Shown here one piece after another: positions 59,501 through 64,000 of a stretch of DNA of 64,000 nucleotides. Positions within the stretch are counted from its first letter, which is position 1, and the number at the start of each line of letters is the position of its first letter. The notes beneath the pieces were generated by a model. That model made no database searches. It was not told where the DNA came from and was given only the letters and a program-made list of their open reading frames with translations. The translations under genes and the position numbers were made by a program. This DNA is from Trichocoleus desertorum NBK24 (GTDB taxonomy: Bacteria > Cyanobacteriota > Cyanobacteriia > FACHB-46): positions 343,628 to 407,627 of the forward strand of contig NZ_CP116619.1 in the NCBI RefSeq assembly GCF_030409055.1, written 5' to 3'.

Positions 59501-61773
59501 TAGCCCTCAATCTTTTAGAGCAATTTGACAACAATTCCATCCGTTGTCGCACTCTCTTTGTCGTTAATACAAGTGTGAAGTGGCGCAAAACTCATCTGAG
59601 AGAAACAATTCAGCCGTTGCAAGAAGCTTATCAACTGGGTATTGACAATGGCGATATTGAATTTGCTGGCTACAGCATTCTGCATCATTGCGACCACTTA
59701 TTCTTCATGGGACTGCCTTTAGCTGAACTCAAAACTAAGCTGGACATCCACATTCATGCTTTAACGCAATTGCAAGAGGTCACGAATACAAACGCACTCA
59801 AAGTTTACCAACAAACAATTTTGCATTTGATCCAACCTGTGACTCAGCCCGGAATTCTCATCGGTGAGGTCTACAGCGAGGCTGAAGATTTGCCATTTCT
59901 ACAACAAGCCAACCATCAAAAGGGGCTTTTCTATCTTTATTTCAACAAGCTGCTGCTCTGCTATTTGTTCGAGGATTTCCAACAAGCGATCGCCTATGCC
60001 GACCAACTGAACGATTACTTAGATGGGGGCCGTGCGAATGCTGTTTTTCCACTATTCTATTTTTATGCTTCCTTAGCGCAACTGGCTGTGTATTCGCAGG
60101 TATCCTCAACGGAGCAAGCCGCCCTTCTAGAAAAGGTCAATGCGAATCAGGAATTGATGCGCGTTTGGGCCAGCCATGCTCCCATGAACTACTTACACAA
60201 ATGGTATCTAGTCGCAGCCGAGCAGCATCGAGTTCTGGGAGAAGATGTAGCGGCAATGGAGGCTTACGATCGCGCGGCCACCCTTGCCCAAGAACAGGAG
60301 TACATCCAGGAAGCAGCCCTGGCCTATGAGCGAGCCGCACATTTCTATTTAGCCAAAGGCCGTATCCTGATTGCCAAAGCCTATCTCCAAGAAGCTTGGT
60401 ATGGCTATTGCAGATGGGGCGCAACGGCAAAACTCCAAGATCTGGAGCGACGTTATCCCGACTTGCTACAGCAGCCTAGAGCGCCTGAGTCTGTTCCTGC
60501 CCAGTCGTCCCTATCGATGACCACAACTGGAAGTCGTCCGACCGCCACCTTAGATTTGATCACGGTGATGAAAGCTTCTCAAGTCTTGTCAGGTGAGATT
60601 AACCTCTCAAAACTTTTGGCCCACCTAATGACCATTTTGTTAGAAAATGCGGGCGCTGAGACAGGGACACTCTTACTAGAGCGACGAGGACAACTTCAGA
60701 TTGAAGTGATAGGTCGGGTTGATTCCGGTGCGATCAAAGTTGAACCTGCGGCACTCCTCGAAGATAGCGACCAACTTCCTTTTTCGATTATTCAGTATGT
60801 CGCGAGAACCCAAGAAAATGTAGTTCTTCACGATGCCGCTCATCCCTCTCAATTTGTGGGCGATCGCTATTTGCAAACTCAGCGACCTAAATCGGTCATG
60901 TGCATACCGATTCAAGGGCATGGCAAGTTGATTGGCATTCTGTATCTAGAAAATAATTTAACCACCGATGTTTTTACCACCGATCGCCTCTCCATCCTGC
61001 AATTACTCACCTCTCAAGCTGCGATCGCCTTAGAAAATGCCCAACTATACGAGCAACTAGCTGACTATTCCCAAACCCTGGAAGTAAAAAATCAAGAACT
61101 TGAACAGGAAGTCAGCGATCGCCGTCATGCCGAGAATCAACTCAAAGCAGCACTGCTAGAAAAGGAAGTGTTACTCAAAGAGATTCATCATCGCGTTAAA
61201 AATAACTTACAAATCATTTCCGGTTTACTACAATTACAAGCTCACAGCGTCAGCGATCCCCAAACCATTCAACTCTTACGAGAAAGCCAAAACCGCATTG
61301 AATCGATGTCCTTAATTCACAAAAAACTGTATTTCTCCTCTGAATTTGGACAAATCGATCTAGCAGATTATATTCCTAGCCTGACCACTAACTTAGTCAT
61401 GTCCTATCAAGTGTCTCCTGGAGCCATAACCCTAGACACCAGCATTGACTCCATCATTCTCAACATTGATCAGGCAATTCCCTGTGGTTTAATTGTCAAT
61501 GAATTAGTTTCCAATGCTCTCAAATATGCCTTTCCCCACGGACAGGTCGGCAATCTTCAGATTAGCTTAAAGACACTTCCTGATAGCAAAGTTGAACTCA
61601 TAATCCAAGATGACGGAGTTGGCTTACCGGAAGTAGTAGATTGGCAACATCCCCAATCTTTGGGATTGTCCTTAGTTCGAGATCTGGCAATTGAGCAGCT
61701 CGAAGGTAGCTTGATGGTGGAGCGCTATCCCGGTACAACGTTTACAATCAAATTCCCTCAAGCAGTGGTGTAG
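56554..61773 (+). CDS. Multi-domain Ser/Thr kinase - AAA ATPase - GAF - histidine kinase
   Basis: 1739 residues from ATG 56554. Domains: 1-270 a protein kinase fold (IHKDINPSNIVLNPGTGQLK with catalytic Asp, LIDFGIATQ with DFG, LSPEQTGRMNRSLDYRTDFY); 290-560 an AAA/NACHT-like ATPase (Walker A SGYAGIGKTSLVQ, about residue 335; Walker B LVIFLDDLQWADAAS); 560-1310 a long helical TPR-like region (YERAAHFYLAKGRILIAKAY); 1330-1490 a GAF domain (MTILLENAGAETGTLLLERR); then a HisKA_2-type kinase (KEIHHRVKNNLQIISGLLQL, His about 1544) and ATP-binding domain (CGLIVNELVSNALKYAFPHG). This is the known cyanobacterial trifunctional 'Hstk' architecture, relaying signals through two phosphorylation types. It is followed at 13 bases by a receiver-histidine kinase gene. 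Confidence 0.93.
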   Translation: MLTIPGYHVTAQIYESTNSLIYRGHSEADLQPVILKTLKQNYPTPDELTRYRQEYKITHSLYLDGVIKAYNIQSYQNRLVIFLEDFGGESLKHWMATRCFSWPEVLTWGSQIAKTLGQIHQQQIIHKDINPSNIVLNPGTGQLKLIDFGIATQITRENPTVRNPNLLEGTLAYLSPEQTGRMNRSLDYRTDFYSLGVTLYELLTQQLPFTADDELGLVHCHLAKYPIPPHDRNPAIPPAVSAVVMKLLAKTAEERYQSSWGIQADLEACLTQWHTGSAIAFPLAQHDVSGRFEVPQKLYGREREVADLLAAFRRVTTPSGDRSGKVSELLLVSGYAGIGKTSLVQEIYKPMTQRRGYFVAGKFDQYQRDIPYSAFVVAFAALVRQLLAESPAQLSHWQAKLIQALTPNAQVIIEVIPELAMIVGQQPPVTALPPAEARNRFNRTFQNLIQVLAQPEHPLVIFLDDLQWADAASLQLMQLLMATAGQTLLLIGAYRDNEVSPTHPLMSTVREIQEAGGVVNHISLAPLLLSNIQQLLGDTLHCGDREVDDLAYLLLAKTDGNPFFINEFLQALYAEGLLTFNYQRGEWQWSMAQIQQQNITDNVVELLIGKVKRLPAIAQAVLRRAACIGNQFDLQTLTFVLVATGVLDTVSFSAAIALLKEAIATGLIFPLNDIYKRVELEIAQPGDELQVEYKFVHDRIQQAAYSLNSATEQSLIHYHIGQQLLQNTLPEQQSQKLFDIVNQQNLGQALIKLQSERDKLAQLNLQAGQKAKASSAYSSAFRYLQVGLNLLAGDSWQSQYQLTLALSSEATEAAYLSGHLEDMERLSEIVLQQVQSSLDKIKVYEVKIQAYAAQTQFLGAIQMAREALHLLGVSLPKQATASDIQLALEETTAKLAGRQIESLIDLPLMQDAIAPAMMQILASANAPAYQAAPDLFPLIILKMVNLSLDYGSTALSPLSYALYAILLGGIVLDIELSYRFGQLALNLLEQFDNNSIRCRTLFVVNTSVKWRKTHLRETIQPLQEAYQLGIDNGDIEFAGYSILHHCDHLFFMGLPLAELKTKLDIHIHALTQLQEVTNTNALKVYQQTILHLIQPVTQPGILIGEVYSEAEDLPFLQQANHQKGLFYLYFNKLLLCYLFEDFQQAIAYADQLNDYLDGGRANAVFPLFYFYASLAQLAVYSQVSSTEQAALLEKVNANQELMRVWASHAPMNYLHKWYLVAAEQHRVLGEDVAAMEAYDRAATLAQEQEYIQEAALAYERAAHFYLAKGRILIAKAYLQEAWYGYCRWGATAKLQDLERRYPDLLQQPRAPESVPAQSSLSMTTTGSRPTATLDLITVMKASQVLSGEINLSKLLAHLMTILLENAGAETGTLLLERRGQLQIEVIGRVDSGAIKVEPAALLEDSDQLPFSIIQYVARTQENVVLHDAAHPSQFVGDRYLQTQRPKSVMCIPIQGHGKLIGILYLENNLTTDVFTTDRLSILQLLTSQAAIALENAQLYEQLADYSQTLEVKNQELEQEVSDRRHAENQLKAALLEKEVLLKEIHHRVKNNLQIISGLLQLQAHSVSDPQTIQLLRESQNRIESMSLIHKKLYFSSEFGQIDLADYIPSLTTNLVMSYQVSPGAITLDTSIDSIILNIDQAIPCGLIVNELVSNALKYAFPHGQVGNLQISLKTLPDSKVELIIQDDGVGLPEVVDWQHPQSLGLSLVRDLAIEQLEGSLMVERYPGTTFTIKFPQAVV

Positions 61774-61786
61774 TAGGTTTTTCCCT

Positions 61787-63286
61787 ATGGAGCAAGCTAG
61801 AGTTTTAGTGGTTGAGGATGAAATCATTGTCGCCAGAACAATCGCCAATCAACTCACTCAGCTTGGCTACAACGTTGTAGATATTGCTGCTTCTGGAGTC
61901 GCTGCACTCGATAAAGCAAGTCGAGGTCGTCCCAACTTAGTGCTAATGGACATCGTCCTAAAAGGAGACATGGACGGCGTCACCACCGCGAATCAAATTC
62001 GTGAACAGTTGGATATTCCAGTGGTTTTTCTCACCGCTTACGCCGATGAAAGCACTTTGCAGCGAGCAAAAGTCACCCAACCCTTCGGCTATATTGTCAA
62101 ACCCTTCAACTCAGGAGAACTGCGAGTCGCAGTTGAGTTGGCTCTCTATAAACACGGACTAGAACGGGATTTGCGAGACAACAGGGAGTATCTAGCGACC
62201 CTGCTACGTTCCATGAGTGACGCTGTTATTGCCACAGATGATCAGGGGCAAGTAACCTTTATGAATCCGGCGGCAGAAACTTTAACCGGATGGTCACAAA
62301 CTGAGGCTGCGGGCGTTGCAGTCAACCAAGTGTTTCAGTTAGTAGATGAAGTCACAGATTTGCCTGTAGATAACCCGGTTTCACAAGTGCTGCAAGCAAA
62401 TCAGGTTGTGTATTTGCCGGATTTTGTGGCATTAATTTCTAAAAACGGTGACTACATTCCCATTGGAGATTGTGCTTCTCCTCTCCGTCGAGCCTCTGGG
62501 GAAGTCAACGGCGTTGTGGTTGTATTTTGGGACATCAGCGATCGCCGTCAAACCGAGGTATTACAAAAAGCCCTAGAGAAAGAGCGAGAACTCAATCGTC
62601 TCAAGTCTCAATTTGTTTCGACCGTTTCTCATGAATTTCGCAATCCCCTAGCTATCATTCGTACTGCCACGGAATTACTGGATATTCAAGGGCTAGCCAT
62701 GCCAGAAGCCAAAATGAAGTCCTACTTGCAGCGCATCAAGGCAGCCGTGCAGTCGATGAATCAACTCATGGAAGAAGTCCTGTTTATGGGAAGAGTAGAA
62801 GCGGATCGCTTGCTCTTGCGTCCAGCAACACTAGACTTAGAACAGTTTTGCCGAGAGTTGATCGAAGAATGTTTAGTGGCTCGTAGCTCTGTACGGGAAA
62901 TTGTTTTTACAAGCCAAGCACAAGCTACAGAAGCGGTGATGGATGAAAATCTCCTCCGTCACATTCTGACAAACTTGTTGAACAATGCCATAAAATACTC
63001 CCCAACAGACAGCCCTATTTACTTTAGGCTCACTGTGACAACGGAAGCACAAGTAGTATTTCAGGTACAAGATCAAGGAATTGGTATCCCTGGTGTTGAT
63101 CAAGCTCAATTGTATGAATCCTTCTACCGTGCTTCCAACGCTGGAAATGTTCAGGGAACAGGTTTAGGATTAGCGATCGTCAAAAAATGCGTCGATCTGC
63201 ATCAAGGACAGATTCAGGTCGATAGTGAAGTGGGTGTTAGAACAACGTTTACTGTCACCTTGCCATTACGTTTAACTTCACCTTAA
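61787..63286 (+). CDS. Receiver-PAS-histidine kinase (response-regulator hybrid)
   Basis: 499 residues. The N-terminal receiver (1-125): LVVEDEIIVARTI with the acidic pair, the phospho-acceptor Asp55 in LVLMDIVLKGDMDG, a Thr in VVFLTAYADE and the Lys in YIVKPFNSGE. A PAS domain (about 142-260) follows: MSDAVIATDDQGQVTFMNPA, TGWSQTEAAG. The kinase part has His282 in TVSHEFRNPLAIIRTATELL, N box (LTNLLNNAIKYS), G1 (QDQGIGIP) and GTGLGLAIVKKCV. Putting the receiver before the kinase is the reverse of common hybrids. With the gap of 13 bases to the upstream giant kinase, it is the obvious phosphotransfer partner. Confidence 0.94.
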   Translation: MEQARVLVVEDEIIVARTIANQLTQLGYNVVDIAASGVAALDKASRGRPNLVLMDIVLKGDMDGVTTANQIREQLDIPVVFLTAYADESTLQRAKVTQPFGYIVKPFNSGELRVAVELALYKHGLERDLRDNREYLATLLRSMSDAVIATDDQGQVTFMNPAAETLTGWSQTEAAGVAVNQVFQLVDEVTDLPVDNPVSQVLQANQVVYLPDFVALISKNGDYIPIGDCASPLRRASGEVNGVVVVFWDISDRRQTEVLQKALEKERELNRLKSQFVSTVSHEFRNPLAIIRTATELLDIQGLAMPEAKMKSYLQRIKAAVQSMNQLMEEVLFMGRVEADRLLLRPATLDLEQFCRELIEECLVARSSVREIVFTSQAQATEAVMDENLLRHILTNLLNNAIKYSPTDSPIYFRLTVTTEAQVVFQVQDQGIGIPGVDQAQLYESFYRASNAGNVQGTGLGLAIVKKCVDLHQGQIQVDSEVGVRTTFTVTLPLRLTSP

Positions 63287-64000
63287 AGAGCTGAGGGATA
63301 AGTTTCTGGTGGTTCACTACTTTCTACAGGTTCATCCCGATCTAATGGCTCAACAGCACGAGTATCATCTATGTGGATGATGGCATCAAACTGGCTAGGG
63401 AGTTGGGTGTGGAAATAGTGGCTCAGACGCTCCGAATGAGGGCGATAGATCACACCGATCGCTCTTTCTAAACGGGGTTCTCTCAATTGGGCGATCGCCG
63501 GATTGTCTTGCCGTAGATTTAACCAAAAGCGAGGTAGTCCAGTTTCGTGGAACAGAGACTCGTAACTATCAGGAAGCGCAGACCGCACTTGCTTCAGTTC
63601 AGCGGGGCCATCCCAATCATTTGCGGCTGTGACGGTGCCAGTGTAGGTGCTGAAACCCACTAGCACTGTATCTTTCCCATAGCGTTCGCGTACTAGTTGC
63701 CCCACATTCCACTCACCTGCTTCGCCCATATCGGTGGCTCTAGCATCTCCTAAGTGAGAGTTATGCGCCCAAACCACAATCTTGGCGGGTTGCTGCTGTT
63801 TGTTCAAATGGATCGATAAGTGATCAAGCGTTTCTGCCATGTGGCGATCGCGCAAATTCCAAGAAGACACTCTCCCTCGGAACATAGAACGGTAGTATTC
63901 CTCAGCACTCTTCACCAAGCGGGCATTCTGCTCGGCATAAAAGAACTCATCCTCCGCCAAAGGGCCATCTCTGCGCGTATACTCACTGGCCTGTTTTTGC
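63283..64000 (-). CDS. Erythromycin-esterase-like protein, C-terminal part (cut by the right window edge)
   Basis: The minus-strand frame runs open from 64000 to a stop at 63283-63285; the apparent start at 63960 is only a TTG inside it, and the frame upstream (SEYTRRDGP) has no stop. The visible 238 residues show EEYYRSMFRGRVSSWNLRDR, HMAETLDHLSIHLNKQQQ and KIVVWAHNSHLGDARATDMG, whose active-site His fits the erythromycin esterase family, then VLVGFSTYTGTVTAANDWDG. Many members in bacteria do not act on macrolides; the role is open. Its stop overlaps that of the convergent kinase (TTAA). The C-terminal 25 residues are acidic and Pro-rich. Confidence 0.85.
   Translation of the reverse strand, partial: QKQASEYTRRDGPLAEDEFFYAEQNARLVKSAEEYYRSMFRGRVSSWNLRDRHMAETLDHLSIHLNKQQQPAKIVVWAHNSHLGDARATDMGEAGEWNVGQLVRERYGKDTVLVGFSTYTGTVTAANDWDGPAELKQVRSALPDSYESLFHETGLPRFWLNLRQDNPAIAQLREPRLERAIGVIYRPHSERLSHYFHTQLPSQFDAIIHIDDTRAVEPLDRDEPVESSEPPETYPSAL

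Noticed and set aside
1-64000. tRNA, rRNA and CRISPR search by eye
   Set aside because: No T-arm GTTCGAATCC-like box with paired acceptor ends, no rRNA blocks and no regularly spaced 25-40 bp repeats were seen.

Overview
The window reads as chromosomal DNA of a cyanobacterium. The octamer GCGATCGC (HIP1) and its core CGATCG recur in almost every gene. Cyanobacterial marker proteins are present: a ClpP/ClpR pair, a high-light-inducible chlorophyll-binding protein, a CrtW carotenoid ketolase, a pentapeptide-repeat protein and a three-in-one Ser/Thr kinase, ATPase and histidine kinase. I see no rRNA, tRNA, CRISPR array or phage block.

Layout. 1-2 kb holds the edge of one transposase gene and a complete IS4-family element with 14-bp flanking repeats. 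2.1-5.7 kb holds a J-domain protein, clpP, clpR (Ser and Asp of the triad lost) and a von Willebrand A protein. 6.3-7.2 kb is a monoacylglycerol-lipase-like hydrolase ending in a strong hairpin. 8.1-18 kb is the most unusual block: a co-directional cluster for fatty-acid beta-oxidation (an acyl-CoA-synthetase homologue that has lost its catalytic motifs, then fadN, fadA and an E. coli-type fadE), followed by fumarylacetoacetase. Together these would turn acyl-CoA and tyrosine-derived fumarylacetoacetate into acetyl-CoA, acetoacetate and fumarate. Most cyanobacteria are described as lacking beta-oxidation. 18-21.4 kb (minus strand) has a di-iron ferritin-like protein, a DJ-1/PfpI protein, a Crp/Fnr regulator and serine acetyltransferase. 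21.8-23 kb is a second, different IS4-family element with a 9-bp duplication, just downstream of lysS, which carries an extra C-terminal KTSC-type domain.

25-41.8 kb is a mosaic: a TMEM43-like membrane protein, a release-factor-like protein, a CrtISO-like oxidoreductase, a CBM-like protein, and two tandem paralogous membrane proteins joined by a GTGA overlap. The second paralog is cut by an in-frame TGA beyond which similarity continues. A lipoprotein-ankyrin gene is split by an ISAzo13-type element and rejoins exactly in frame when the element and one 6-bp repeat are removed. Then come a flavin amine oxidase, a DMT transporter, an O-methyltransferase, a small lipoprotein, a Uma2 nuclease and a dCache histidine kinase.

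42-64 kb contains a coiled-coil protein with long perfect hairpins before and inside it, a cell-wall amidase fused to a glucosaminidase-like domain, dnaG preceded by a two-tier inverted repeat, a pentapeptide protein, yraN, queA with a rhodanese, a large GH63-like glucosidase, hli with an HLR1-like site, crtW with a terminator, small conserved proteins, the 1740-residue triple kinase followed at 13 nt by a receiver-PAS-histidine kinase, and an erythromycin-esterase-like gene running off the right edge.

All functions are inferred from motifs read by eye. No database search was run.
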